Under the pieces are notes generated by a model that saw only the letters and a program-made list of their open reading frames with translations, made no database searches and was not told the origin of the DNA. From UBA1952 sp965246765 (lineage in GTDB: Bacteria; Bacteroidota; Bacteroidia; Chitinophagales; Chitinophagaceae): a DNA stretch of 64,000 nt. The stretch lies in assembly GCA_965246765.1 (NCBI GenBank), contig CBDFFJ010000002.1:310001-374000 (forward strand), given 5' to 3'. A program made the translations under genes and the position numbers. This document shows positions 56,870 through 64,000 of this stretch, in pieces; positions within the stretch are counted from its first letter, which is position 1; each line of letters begins with the position of its first letter.

Positions 56870-57709
56870 ATGGAGCTTTCTCAACTCAAAAACATTGCCG
56901 GACAGGTACGGCGCGACATAGTTCGGATGGTTCATGCCGTTCAGAGCGGCCACCCCGGCGGCTCGCTTGGCTGCGCCGATTTCCTGGTAGCGCTGTACTT
57001 CCACGCCATGAAGCACAACCCCGAGTTTCAGATGGACGGCGTCGGCGAGGATTTGTTTTTCCTTTCCAATGGCCACATCTCGCCGGTGTTTTATAGCGTG
57101 CTGGCCCGCGCAGGTTACTTCCCCGTCTCCGAGCTGGGTACCTTCCGCAAGCTGGACTCCCGCCTGCAAGGGCACCCGACTACACATGAGCACCTGCCGG
57201 GCGTGCGCATCGCCTCTGGGTCACTGGGCCAAGGCCTGAGCGTTGCCTGCGGTGCCGCGACTGCGAAGAAGCTCAATGGCGATGACCGCATTGTGTATTC
57301 GCTGCACGGCGACGGCGAGCTGCAGGAAGGCCAGAACTGGGAAGCCATTCTCTTTGCCGCACATCATAAAATTGACAACCTTATCGCCACCATTGACGTA
57401 AACGGCCAGCAGATAGACGGCCCTACGGAAAAGGTAATGGGCATGGAAAGCCTCAACGCCAAGTTTGCCGCCTTCGGCTGGGCAGTGTTGGAAATGGACG
57501 GTAACGCCATGGACGAAGTAATGGCTACGCTGGACGCCGCAAAGGCCGCAACAGGCCAAGGCAAGCCGGTGGTAATCCTGATGCGCACATCAATGGGCAA
57601 GGGCGTAAGCTTCATGGAAGGCACGCATGAGTGGCACGGCATTGCGCCAAATGATGCACAACTGGAAGTGGCGCTAAAGGAGCTCTACCTGACTATGGAA
57701 GATTATTAA
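56870..57709 (+). CDS. Transketolase, N-terminal subunit
   Basis: Thiamine-diphosphate half of a split transketolase (pentose phosphate pathway). 279 residues, versus about 650 for full-length. Seen: MVHAVQSGHPGGSLGCADF, the ThDP motif GDGELQEGQNWEAILFAAHHKIDN, and HLPGVRIASGSLGQGLS. The pyrimidine-binding and C-terminal domains are absent; in split forms they are coded by a second gene that usually follows. Here a lipoprotein gene and a terminator follow, so the partner is elsewhere. The start is set at 56870 by the promoter box. Confidence 0.93.
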   Translation: MELSQLKNIAGQVRRDIVRMVHAVQSGHPGGSLGCADFLVALYFHAMKHNPEFQMDGVGEDLFFLSNGHISPVFYSVLARAGYFPVSELGTFRKLDSRLQGHPTTHEHLPGVRIASGSLGQGLSVACGAATAKKLNGDDRIVYSLHGDGELQEGQNWEAILFAAHHKIDNLIATIDVNGQQIDGPTEKVMGMESLNAKFAAFGWAVLEMDGNAMDEVMATLDAAKAATGQGKPVVILMRTSMGKGVSFMEGTHEWHGIAPNDAQLEVALKELYLTMEDY

Positions 57710-57727
57710 GACTTTACCTTGCAGATT

Positions 57728-58207
57728 ATGCAGCGGACGCAAAAGATTTGGCTCCTGGCTATTCTTGCAGTCGGCATGGCGTGCCTGCTTTTTGTGCCGT
57801 CTTGCAAGAAAACTGAAGACGAAGGAGAACGCGTCTTGACTCCGCGCGACAAACTGCTCGGGACCTGGCGGCGCAACCTGCGCGCATACGACCGCAACGG
57901 CAACCACCTGATTGACTCTGCCGAAGTGGATTACGCAGCCTCTGCAAAAGCAACAGACACGATCATTCTGACGCTCGTGCCGGATGCAACGTATATCCGC
58001 AGCCAGGTTTTCAAAGGTGTTTCCTATCCGCAGAATGGCACCTGGCACCTGCAGAAGAGCGACGGCGAAATCGTACTTCAGCCGACGACCTCTACGTCTC
58101 GCGTGGACACATTCCGCTTAGACACGGTTTCGCAGGCGTATTTCCTACAGCATCGGGTGGATTCCAGCGGGCTGGGTTATTACGAAAGCTTTGTACGGCC
58201 AAATTAA
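57728..58207 (+). CDS. Lipocalin-like lipoprotein
   Basis: 159 residues. Lipoprotein signal peptide ending in the lipobox region FVPSCKK, so acylated at that Cys (about residue 26). The mature part opens with RDKLLGTWRRNLRAYDRNGNHLIDSAEVDY, an EF-hand-like or lipocalin_4-type start (DRNGNHLIDSAE resembles a calcium loop), then beta strands. Bacteroidota encode many lipocalin-like lipoproteins of unknown ligand. Starts 18 bases after transketolase; ATG chosen over the TTG at 57719. Confidence 0.8.
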   Translation: MQRTQKIWLLAILAVGMACLLFVPSCKKTEDEGERVLTPRDKLLGTWRRNLRAYDRNGNHLIDSAEVDYAASAKATDTIILTLVPDATYIRSQVFKGVSYPQNGTWHLQKSDGEIVLQPTTSTSRVDTFRLDTVSQAYFLQHRVDSSGLGYYESFVRPN

Positions 58208-58240
58208 AAAAGCCGGCACTCAGCCTCAGCCGGCTTTTTT
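58206..58240. terminator. Bidirectional terminator between the lipoprotein and peroxiredoxin genes
   Basis: AAAAAAGCCGGC, 11-base loop, GCCGGCTTTTTT: A-run on the left and T-run on the right, serving both convergent genes. Confidence 0.9.
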
Positions 58241-58248
58241 AATTTGCA

Positions 58249-58887
58249 TTAAGCCTTATCCGGCTGCGGTGTATAGCGCAGGTAAGGCTTTACAATTCTC
58301 AAGCCTTTCGGGAAACGCTTCTCTGCGTCTTCCGTAGAAACGGCGGGTACAACAATTACATCCTCACCCTGCTTCCAGTCTGCCGGCGTCGCTACGCTGT
58401 GCTTTGCAGTCAGTTGCAACGAGTCTATTACGCGCAGTACTTCCACGAAGTTGCGGCCGGTAGATGCCGGGTAAGTGATGCTCAGCTTCACCTTCTTATC
58501 CGGCCCGATTACAAAGAGCGAGCGAACCGTAAACGTCTCCGAGGCATTCGGATGAATCATGTCGTAAAGCGTGGCCACGTTACGGTCGGAGTCTGCAATG
58601 ATGGGAAATTGCACGTCGCAATTCTGGGTTTCGTTGATGTCGCGCACCCAGCCTTCGTGCTTATCAAGCGGGTCAACGCTTACCGCAAGCACTTTCACAT
58701 TGCGCTTCTCAAACTCATCCTTAAGCTGAGCCGTGCGGCCAAGCTCAGTCGTGCAAACCGGGGTATAGTCTGCGGGATGCGAGAATAGCACGCCCCAGCC
58801 GTCGCCGAGGTATTCGTGCAGGTCAATCGGCCCGTTGGTTGTCTGAGCCTGAAAGTTTGGGGCGATGTCGCCAAGACGGATAGCCAT
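58249..58887 (-). CDS. 1-Cys peroxiredoxin (Prx6 type)
   Basis: Reduces hydrogen peroxide and alkyl hydroperoxides. 212 residues. Seen: FSHPADYTPVCTTELGR with the peroxidatic Cys in PVCTTE (about residue 45), KVLAVSVDPLDKHEGWVRDI, and the long C-terminal arm typical of Prx6 (GLRIVKPYLRYT). A second Cys (ETQNCDVQF) is not in the usual resolving position. Own -7 box 26 bases upstream. Confidence 0.95.
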   Translation of the reverse strand: MAIRLGDIAPNFQAQTTNGPIDLHEYLGDGWGVLFSHPADYTPVCTTELGRTAQLKDEFEKRNVKVLAVSVDPLDKHEGWVRDINETQNCDVQFPIIADSDRNVATLYDMIHPNASETFTVRSLFVIGPDKKVKLSITYPASTGRNFVEVLRVIDSLQLTAKHSVATPADWKQGEDVIVVPAVSTEDAEKRFPKGLRIVKPYLRYTPQPDKA

Positions 58888-58913
58888 AGTGGAAGTGCTT
58901 TTTGTTTACCGGT

Positions 58914-58921
58914 CAAAGCTA
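58914..58921 (-). promoter_or_regulatory. -7 box of the peroxiredoxin gene
   Basis: TAGCTTTG on the minus strand, 26 bases before the ATG at 58887. Confidence 0.5.
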
Positions 58922-58934
58922 TTGCAGCGGGCCG

Positions 58935-59855
58935 CTAATCCGGCATCTGCTTTTCCAATTCCGCCCAATCCGGAATCAGTGGGCGCCATTGCACCCGCCG
59001 AATCTTACCAATGGGACTGCGGTTTAAGTAGAAAGAGCCGCGGTCCTGCATGGGCACGTGAAGCTGGATGAGCTGCGACAGCCGCGCCAGTTCTTGCAGG
59101 CTTCTGTCTTTAAAATATTCAAAAAACGAAGCCAGGTATTCCCGCATTTCCTTCAGGCTCCAGTAATGCAAAATCTCCCGGCAAGCGGCATAAACCGCCC
59201 CTGCTTCCTGGAAGATGAATGAGAAAGCGAATTGCTCCACAATGTGCTTGCGGAACTGAACATGCACCTCATCTGTGAAGGCGAGTACATCATCCAGCAG
59301 CGCCGCATCTGTACAGGAAAAGCCAAGCACTCCTGCATTCCACATCGCTGTGTCCTGCGGAATGTCTTCGCTTCTGCCATTCCACTCTAATGGGCCGGCC
59401 TTCCCGAGAAAAGCGTTGAACTTTTTGATGACCGGATTTGCCTCTTCGCGCAGGCGGCTTTCCAGCACGTGCATGTAGCGGCGGCCCGCTTCTATTCCTT
59501 CAAAGACTCGCGTAATGTCGCGCAGAAAGCAGATGTCCGTGTCCATATAGATCACCGAGCCTTCGCGGCCACGCACAAAGTCGCATAGCACTTCAATCTT
59601 TACGCGATGCACAAAGTCAATGCTTCCGCGCCAGCGTTTGATGTCTTCGGGGTTTATTTTGCGGTAGCGCAGCTGTAAAACGGCCTCATAAGGCTTGAAG
59701 AATTCCGGCTTGTCGGTATAAATCCAGATTTCCAATCCCGGGATGCCTTGCGAATGATGGTGCAGAAACGTCAGCATCGCAAAGGCGCACTCGCGTAAGA
59801 CGGCTTCGTGGCCGTAAGCCTGAAAGACGAGGAAGCGATTAGGTGACGTGGACAT
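58935..59855 (-). CDS. GT-A-fold glycosyltransferase-like protein
   Basis: 306 residues. Starts MSTSPNRFLVFQAYG. The DxD motif YMDTDICFL is present at about residue 110, with LEIWIYTDKP (first strand), IPQDTAMWNAGVLGF (family 8-like substrate region) and IVEQFAFSFIF. The fold is that of sugar-nucleotide transferases (family 8 or related); donor and acceptor unknown. The start at 59855 was chosen because the upstream frame is repeat sequence. Stands between the peroxiredoxin and the second ACAD, all leftward. Confidence 0.85.
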   Translation of the reverse strand: MSTSPNRFLVFQAYGHEAVLRECAFAMLTFLHHHSQGIPGLEIWIYTDKPEFFKPYEAVLQLRYRKINPEDIKRWRGSIDFVHRVKIEVLCDFVRGREGSVIYMDTDICFLRDITRVFEGIEAGRRYMHVLESRLREEANPVIKKFNAFLGKAGPLEWNGRSEDIPQDTAMWNAGVLGFSCTDAALLDDVLAFTDEVHVQFRKHIVEQFAFSFIFQEAGAVYAACREILHYWSLKEMREYLASFFEYFKDRSLQELARLSQLIQLHVPMQDRGSFYLNRSPIGKIRRVQWRPLIPDWAELEKQMPD

Positions 59856-59900
59856 TTTATAGATGGCGTTGTGGGAGCATAAGCAAGCGTGGCATCCCGC

Positions 59901-59974
59901 GTAGGGGCGGGCCCTTGTGGCCGCCCGACACCCTAAAACCGATATATAGGGCGGCCACAAGGGCACGCCCCTAC
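59901..59974. repeat. Near-perfect inverted repeat with 26-base arms
   Basis: Left arm 59901-59926 (GTAGGGGCGGGCCCTTGTGG...) and right arm 59949-59974 (...GCACGCCCCTAC) are complementary with a single mismatch and a 22-base AT-rich loop. It lies in the gap between the second ACAD and the glycosyltransferase, so a co-transcript would carry a strong hairpin. Confidence 0.9.
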
Positions 59975-59980
59975 AGCGAA

Positions 59981-61123
59981 CTACGCGCGTAAAATATCCC
60001 GGCTGATGACAAGCTTCTGAATTTCACTGGTGCCTTCGCCAATCGTACAAAGCTTGGAATCGCGGTAGAATTTCTCCACAGGAAAATCCTTCGTGTAACC
60101 GTAGCCGCCAAAAATCTGCACGGCATCAGTTGAAATTTCTACGCAGATTTCAGAAGCATAGTATTTCGCCATTGCGCTTTCCTTCGTCATCCGCTCGCCG
60201 CGGTTCTTAAGGTCAGCAGCCTGGTAGATGAGCATCTCAGCCACTTCAATCTTCGTAACCATATCCGCCAGCTTGAAAGCAATAGCCTGGAAGTTAGAAA
60301 TCGGCTGATCAAACTGCTGGCGTTCCTGCGAATATTTCAGCGCTGCTTCATAAGCGCCCTTTGCAATGCCGAGCGAGAGGGCCGCGATGGAAATACGTCC
60401 GCCGTCCAGCACCTTCATTGCTTGTTTAAATCCGTCGCCAACCGGGCCCATACGCTGCGCATCTGAAATGCGGCAGTTGTCAAAAATCAGCTCCGTTGTT
60501 TCAGATGCGCGCATGCCGAGCTTGTTTTCCTTCTTGCCGGCAGAGAAGCCGGGCGTGCCATGCTCTACGATGAACGCAGTTACGTTATTCGGCGTTCGCG
60601 GCTCGCCCGTGCGGGCGAGGACCACGGCTACATTGCCGCTCTTGCCGTGTGTAATCCAGTTTTTAGTACCGTTCAGCACCCAGCCATCGCCATCCTTTGT
60701 AGCAGTGCAGCGCATGTTGCCGGCGTCGGAGCCGGTATTTGCTTCCGTGAGGCCCCAGGCGCCAATCCATTCGCCCGTAGCAAGCTTTGGCAGGTACTTT
60801 TTCTTTTGCTCGTCGTTGCCGAAGTACATGATGTGGCCGGTGCAAAGCGAGTTGTGTGCGGCCACAGAAAGACCAATGGATGAGCAAACCTTTGCCACTT
60901 CACTCACCACCGTCACGTACTCAAAGTAGCCAAGACCTGCACCGCCGTATTCTTCCGGCACCAGCACGCCGAGCAAACCGAGGCCGCCCATTTCGCGAAA
61001 AAGGTCAACGGGGAAGATCTGGGCTTCGTCCCACTCCATCATATTGGGGCGGATGCTCTTTGCGGCAAAGTCGCGCACCATGGTTGCAATCTCTTTCTGC
61101 GTATCGGTGTAGTTGAAATCCAT
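59981..61123 (-). CDS. Acyl-CoA dehydrogenase (second of two)
   Basis: 380 residues. Seen: LVPEEYGGAGLGY, LTEANTGSDAGNM and GTKNWITHG (FAD/substrate), GGRISIAALSLGIAKGAYE, FGGYGYTKDFP and the catalytic-Glu block TIGEGTSEIQKLVISR. Closest by motifs to short-chain or branched-chain (butyryl- or isovaleryl-) CoA dehydrogenases. It differs from the first ACAD in the catalytic block (IGEGTSE vs IYEGTSE). The stop lies next to the 59901 inverted repeat. Confidence 0.95.
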   Translation of the reverse strand: MDFNYTDTQKEIATMVRDFAAKSIRPNMMEWDEAQIFPVDLFREMGGLGLLGVLVPEEYGGAGLGYFEYVTVVSEVAKVCSSIGLSVAAHNSLCTGHIMYFGNDEQKKKYLPKLATGEWIGAWGLTEANTGSDAGNMRCTATKDGDGWVLNGTKNWITHGKSGNVAVVLARTGEPRTPNNVTAFIVEHGTPGFSAGKKENKLGMRASETTELIFDNCRISDAQRMGPVGDGFKQAMKVLDGGRISIAALSLGIAKGAYEAALKYSQERQQFDQPISNFQAIAFKLADMVTKIEVAEMLIYQAADLKNRGERMTKESAMAKYYASEICVEISTDAVQIFGGYGYTKDFPVEKFYRDSKLCTIGEGTSEIQKLVISRDILRA

Positions 61124-61131
61124 TGTTTCTT

Positions 61132-61217
61132 AACCTCAGATTTACCTGAGTGATATTTTGTATGGCTGATTATCCTGTTAGCCCGGGCCATCAGTTCGTT
61201 CAGACTAATCTGAGGTT
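61132..61217. repeat. Inverted repeat spanning the HHH-protein stop
   Basis: Perfect 11-base arms AACCTCAGATT (61132-61142) and AATCTGAGGTT (61207-61217), 64 bases apart, the second covering the stop codon of the HHH gene. A smaller hairpin CTCAG..CTGAG lies inside the first arm. Confidence 0.6.
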
Positions 61218-62110
61218 CCGACGGTGAAGTAGGGCGCAATTTTACGATAAATTTCCTCGTTCATCAGCGGTACCTGCCTGAGTTGCTCTACGCTTTGGTA
61301 ACGGCCGATGCCTTCGCGATACATGAGGATGTTCTTTGCCGTCTTTTCGCCTACATAGGGGTGCGCGCTCATCCGCGCCAGCGTGACGGTATTCAGGCTC
61401 ATCTTTTTCACGCCTGCGGGGTTGATGCGCAGCTTGTCCTTCATTTTCTGAAAGGTCGTATCCGGGAATTTATAGACTTCCTGAATCTGCTCGTGCCGGA
61501 TGAATCCGCCGAGCGCCGTCCGCCGTTCAATAATCCGGTGAGCAAGCGTTGCGCCAACTCCGGGAAGGCCGCGGTCAAGCATCGCGGAGTCGGCAGTATT
61601 GAGGTCTATGATTGCAGGGATTTCCGGGAAGCTGTTTTTGAAGCCAAAACCTTCCCTGCCATCGTTGCCTTCAATACGGATGTATTGCGCGAGGCGGCCA
61701 TAGACTTCTTCCGGCAAATTGTAGAGCGGCTTGAGGTCTTCCGGCTTGTAGAAATGCTTGCCTTTTCTGCGCCAATTCAGTAAACCTTTCAACGCGCGAG
61801 ACGGCATGCCGAGGCGGATAAAGCCTCCGCTGTCCAGTGTGTTTGGGTCAAATGCGAATAGCTCCGTGTTTGTATTTGCGGGACTATTTGCAGCGAATGC
61901 CGTTTCAGGATTTGCCGCCTCTTTGGCCTGCCATGCGCCGTATTCGGATTGAAGGCGGGCTTGCAGCTGTGCGTCAACTTCTTTTGGCGCCGTCCAGATG
62001 GAAATGGTGGCGCGGGCGATGACGATAATGAGAAGCGCAACGGCAAGCACTGCGAATGCCAAGCGCTCTACACGCGAAAAGGATGCGAGGGCGCTTAATG
62101 CTTTTTTCAT
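61205..62110 (-). CDS. ComEA-like helix-hairpin-helix membrane protein
   Basis: 301 residues. N-terminal membrane anchor (about residues 17-36), a low-complexity linker, then several helix-hairpin-helix modules: FDPNTLDSGGFIRLGMP, IDLNTADSAMLDRGLPGVGATLAHRIIERR, and LNTVTLARMSAHPYVGEKTAKNILMYR. These bind DNA in ComEA-type uptake proteins; the Bacteroidota form is poorly studied. Leftward between asnS and the second ACAD; the 60-base gap to asnS contains a direct repeat GGCGG(C/G)TCAGACC-like pair. Confidence 0.88.
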   Translation of the reverse strand: MKKALSALASFSRVERLAFAVLAVALLIIVIARATISIWTAPKEVDAQLQARLQSEYGAWQAKEAANPETAFAANSPANTNTELFAFDPNTLDSGGFIRLGMPSRALKGLLNWRRKGKHFYKPEDLKPLYNLPEEVYGRLAQYIRIEGNDGREGFGFKNSFPEIPAIIDLNTADSAMLDRGLPGVGATLAHRIIERRTALGGFIRHEQIQEVYKFPDTTFQKMKDKLRINPAGVKKMSLNTVTLARMSAHPYVGEKTAKNILMYREGIGRYQSVEQLRQVPLMNEEIYRKIAPYFTVGTSD

Positions 62111-62170
62111 TTTGTGTTGCGGCTCGTGGCGGCTGTCAGACCTTGCGCTGCTGGGCGGCGGTCAGACCGC

Positions 62171-63616
62171 TTAGAACTCGGCGTTCTTCGGCGTTCTTGG
62201 GAAAGGGATTACGTCGCGGATATTCGTCATTCCGGTCACGAAAAGCACCATCCGCTCAAAGCCCAATCCGAAGCCTGCGTGCGGGGCGGTGCCGAAGCGA
62301 CGGGTATCTAAGTACCAGTACAGCTCTTTCGCGGGAATGTGCATCTCTGCCATGCGCTGCTCCAGCTTGTCAAGCCGCTCTTCCCGCTGCGAGCCGCCAA
62401 CAATTTCACCGATGCCGGGGGCGAGGATATCCATCGCGGCTACTGTTTCCTTTCCAGGTTCGCAGCCGTCGTTGGCGCGCATGTAGAAGGCTTTGATGTT
62501 CTTCGGATAGTCCCGGACAATGACGGGCTTCTTGAAATGCTTTTCCACGAGATAGCGCTCGTGCTCGCTTTGCAGGTCAATGCCCCATTCTACGTCATAC
62601 TGGAATTTCTTCTTTTTGTAATGATTGGAGCTGCGGAGAATGTCAATGGCCTCTGTATAGGTGATGCGCTCAAAGCCGCTCTCTACCACGAGCTGCAGCT
62701 TTTCTATCAGGCCCGATTCACTGCGCTCGTTCTGTGGTTTACTCTTTTCTTCTTCGGCGAGGCGCTGCGCCAGAAACTCTAAATCCTCGCGGTTGTGCTC
62801 CAGCGCGTGCCTGATGAGATAACGGATGAAATCTTCCGCCAGATTCATGTTGTCATGGATGTCGGCAAAGGCAACTTCCGGTTCTATCATCCAGAATTCC
62901 GCCAGGTGGCGGGCGGTGTTGCTGTTCTCCGCGCGAAACGTTGGGCCGAACGTATATACCTCGCCCAGCGCCATTGCGCCAAGCTCCGCCTCTAATTGGC
63001 CGCTTACGGTAAGGTTGGTGGTGCGTCCAAAGAAATCTTCAGAAAAGTCAATCGCTCCACTTTCTGTCTTTTTCGCACCCTCTAATGGCAGCGTTGTCAC
63101 GCGAAACATCTCGCCTGCGCCTTCCGCATCGCTCGCCGTCACAATTGGCGTGTGGAGATAGACAAAACCGCGCTCATTGAAAAATTTATGAATGGCGAAC
63201 GCCAGAGAATGCCGCACGCGGAATACGGCTCCAAACGTGTTTGTCCGGAAACGCAGGTGCGCAATCTCGCGCAGGTATTCCAGGCTCGGGCGGTTCTTTA
63301 GTTGCAGCGGAAATTCATTGCCGTCGCAATCGCCGAGGATTTCAATGTTGTAATCAGCTCTCAGTTCTAAGCGTTGCCCTTTGCCAAGCGACTGAATGAC
63401 AGTTCCCATGACAGAAATAGCTGCGCCGTTGGTAATACGCCTTACAATATCTTTATCCGTATCTAATGAAATGACAACCTGTAAATTATTAATGCAGGAT
63501 CCATCATTCAAAGCAATAAATGAATTGTTGCGAAAAGAGCGAACCCAGCCCTTTACTAAGGCAGTATAGCCGTTCTCTTCTTTAGCGAGAATATCTTTAA
63601 TCTTAGTGCGCTGCAT
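62171..63616 (-). CDS. asnS: Asparaginyl-tRNA synthetase
   Basis: Class IIb synthetase charging tRNA-Asn. 481 residues: N-terminal OB fold (KGWVRSFRNNSFIALNDGS), motif 2 region FGPTFRAENSNTARHLAEFWMIEPEVAF and motif 3 GLGFERMVLFVTGMTNIRDVIPFPRTP. Presence of AsnS indicates direct charging of tRNA-Asn. The start codon overlaps the end of the TauE/SafE gene by 14 bases, suggesting coupling. Confidence 0.97.
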   Translation of the reverse strand: MQRTKIKDILAKEENGYTALVKGWVRSFRNNSFIALNDGSCINNLQVVISLDTDKDIVRRITNGAAISVMGTVIQSLGKGQRLELRADYNIEILGDCDGNEFPLQLKNRPSLEYLREIAHLRFRTNTFGAVFRVRHSLAFAIHKFFNERGFVYLHTPIVTASDAEGAGEMFRVTTLPLEGAKKTESGAIDFSEDFFGRTTNLTVSGQLEAELGAMALGEVYTFGPTFRAENSNTARHLAEFWMIEPEVAFADIHDNMNLAEDFIRYLIRHALEHNREDLEFLAQRLAEEEKSKPQNERSESGLIEKLQLVVESGFERITYTEAIDILRSSNHYKKKKFQYDVEWGIDLQSEHERYLVEKHFKKPVIVRDYPKNIKAFYMRANDGCEPGKETVAAMDILAPGIGEIVGGSQREERLDKLEQRMAEMHIPAKELYWYLDTRRFGTAPHAGFGLGFERMVLFVTGMTNIRDVIPFPRTPKNAEF

Positions 63617-64000
63617 GATTTGTTTCGGATTTCGGACTGCGAATGTCGGCTGGCGAGGCGGGTGATTTGGTATACTTCTCTAAAAACAGAAAATAGACGC
63701 CCAGGATAATCAGGAAGGAGGCGAAGAATTTTTTCAGCAGCGCTTTATCCATGCCCAGCACGAGTTTAGCGCCGAAGAATCCGCCGAGCACAAAGCCAGC
63801 GCAGAGCAGCGCCGCGACTTTCAGGTCCACGTTCCCGGACTTGTAATACTGCCACACGCCCAGTATGCCGATTGGCGGCAGCAACATGGCAAGCGAGGTG
63901 CCCTGCGCCCGCAACTGCGTCATCCCAAACAGCAAAACCAGACACGGAACGACCACAATGCCGCCGCCGATGCCCACCATGCTGCCCAGCATTCCGGCGG
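63603..64000 (-). CDS. TauE/SafE-family sulfite/anion permease, C-terminal part (runs off the right edge)
   Basis: Inner-membrane permease family for sulfite, sulfonates or other anions. The 132 residues in view show the repeat motif MLGSMVGIGGGIVVVPCLVLL, then GTSLAMLLPPIGILGVWQYY, GGFFGAKLVL and FLIILGVYFLFL, four or more membrane helices. The N-terminus lies past 64000. The last 15 or so residues (ADIRSPKSETNHAAH) are encoded by a heptamer repeat and are not family sequence. The stop overlaps the asnS start. Confidence 0.88.
   Translation of the reverse strand, partial: AGMLGSMVGIGGGIVVVPCLVLLFGMTQLRAQGTSLAMLLPPIGILGVWQYYKSGNVDLKVAALLCAGFVLGGFFGAKLVLGMDKALLKKFFASFLIILGVYFLFLEKYTKSPASPADIRSPKSETNHAAH
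63622..63649. repeat. Heptamer repeat (ATTTCGG type) in the 3' end of the permease gene
   Basis: Four 7-base units: GTTTCGG, ATTTCGG, ACTGCGA, ATGTCGG. Reverse complement of the TCCGAAA family at 4870-4899. It is within the permease reading frame and 6 bases before the asnS start. Confidence 0.8.

Noticed and set aside
57628..57645. Sigma-54 promoter-like TGGCACGGCATTGC
   Set aside because: Spacing is one base short of the -24/-12 consensus and it lies inside the transketolase coding sequence.
1..64000. tRNA, rRNA or riboswitch genes
   Set aside because: I looked through the intergenic gaps and found no cloverleaf with a CCA end or GTTCRANNC box and no known riboswitch core; short structures could still be missed by eye.

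Overview
The window is a 64 kb piece of a Bacteroidota chromosome, most likely from the Chitinophagales/Sphingobacteriia side of the phylum. The evidence is a PorP/SprF outer-membrane protein, three large secreted proteins with type IX secretion (T9SS) sorting domains (two type A, one gliding-motility type B/CHU_C), the gldE-ssb-mutY cluster, Bacteroidota-only families (DUF4920, the AMP nucleosidase of this phylum, an HHH-domain membrane protein), bacteroidal -7 promoter boxes (TAnnTTTG), and almost no Shine-Dalgarno sequences. Base composition is moderately GC-rich throughout. I see no tRNA, rRNA, CRISPR array, transposase, integrase or phage gene, so this is ordinary chromosomal sequence with an unusual load of intergenic repeats.

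Layout. 1-10 kb: leuS (partial), a small coiled-coil membrane protein, an FAD oxidoreductase, then pyrE-ubiA-maf read leftward, a Nudix hydrolase, folD, queE, uppP and alanine dehydrogenase. 10-20 kb: rpoN, a nif3/zinc-ribbon pair, two small membrane or exported proteins (one an apparently exported methyltransferase-like protein), an acyl-CoA dehydrogenase, a family 2 glycosyltransferase, an RsmI paralogue, a 3-methyladenine glycosylase and an SDR. 20-30 kb: porP, upp, an FtsE-like ATPase, a secreted M43 metalloprotease, threonine aldolase, a DUF488 protein and ftcD. 30-44 kb: a repeat-filled non-coding stretch, a DUF885 lipoprotein, a bacilliredoxin, gmk, a frameshifted CNNM/CBS pseudogene, 3-hydroxyanthranilate dioxygenase, hldD, a DUF4920 protein and two giant T9SS cargo proteins. 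44-56.6 kb: an SDR, then a leftward operon (kinase, amn, fused dipeptide-type ABC ATPase), a ctp protease, a stand-alone HsdR N-domain protein, an OmpA protein, a polyprenyl diphosphate synthase, and gldE-ssb-mutY. 56.8-64 kb: transketolase N-half, a lipocalin-like lipoprotein, a peroxiredoxin, a glycosyltransferase-like protein, a second acyl-CoA dehydrogenase, an HHH protein, asnS and a TauE/SafE permease (partial).

Most genes are core metabolism: pyrimidines (pyrE, upp), one-carbon units (folD, ftcD), queuosine (queE), isoprenoids (ubiA, polyprenyl synthase, uppP), NAD synthesis from tryptophan (3-HAO), fatty-acid oxidation (two ACADs), LPS heptose (hldD) and DNA repair (mutY, mpg, ssb). 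The surface theme is T9SS export: porP, gldE and three cargo proteins.

The most unusual content lies between genes. Short tandem repeats of 7 or 8 bases, often arranged as inverted pairs able to form a hairpin, sit at at least six gene boundaries. At several of them they form the start or tail of the neighbouring coding sequence. Longer dispersed palindromic repeats fill other gaps. A second recurring signal is a TAnnTTTG box only 4-10 bases before the start codon in nine genes, which predicts leaderless mRNAs.
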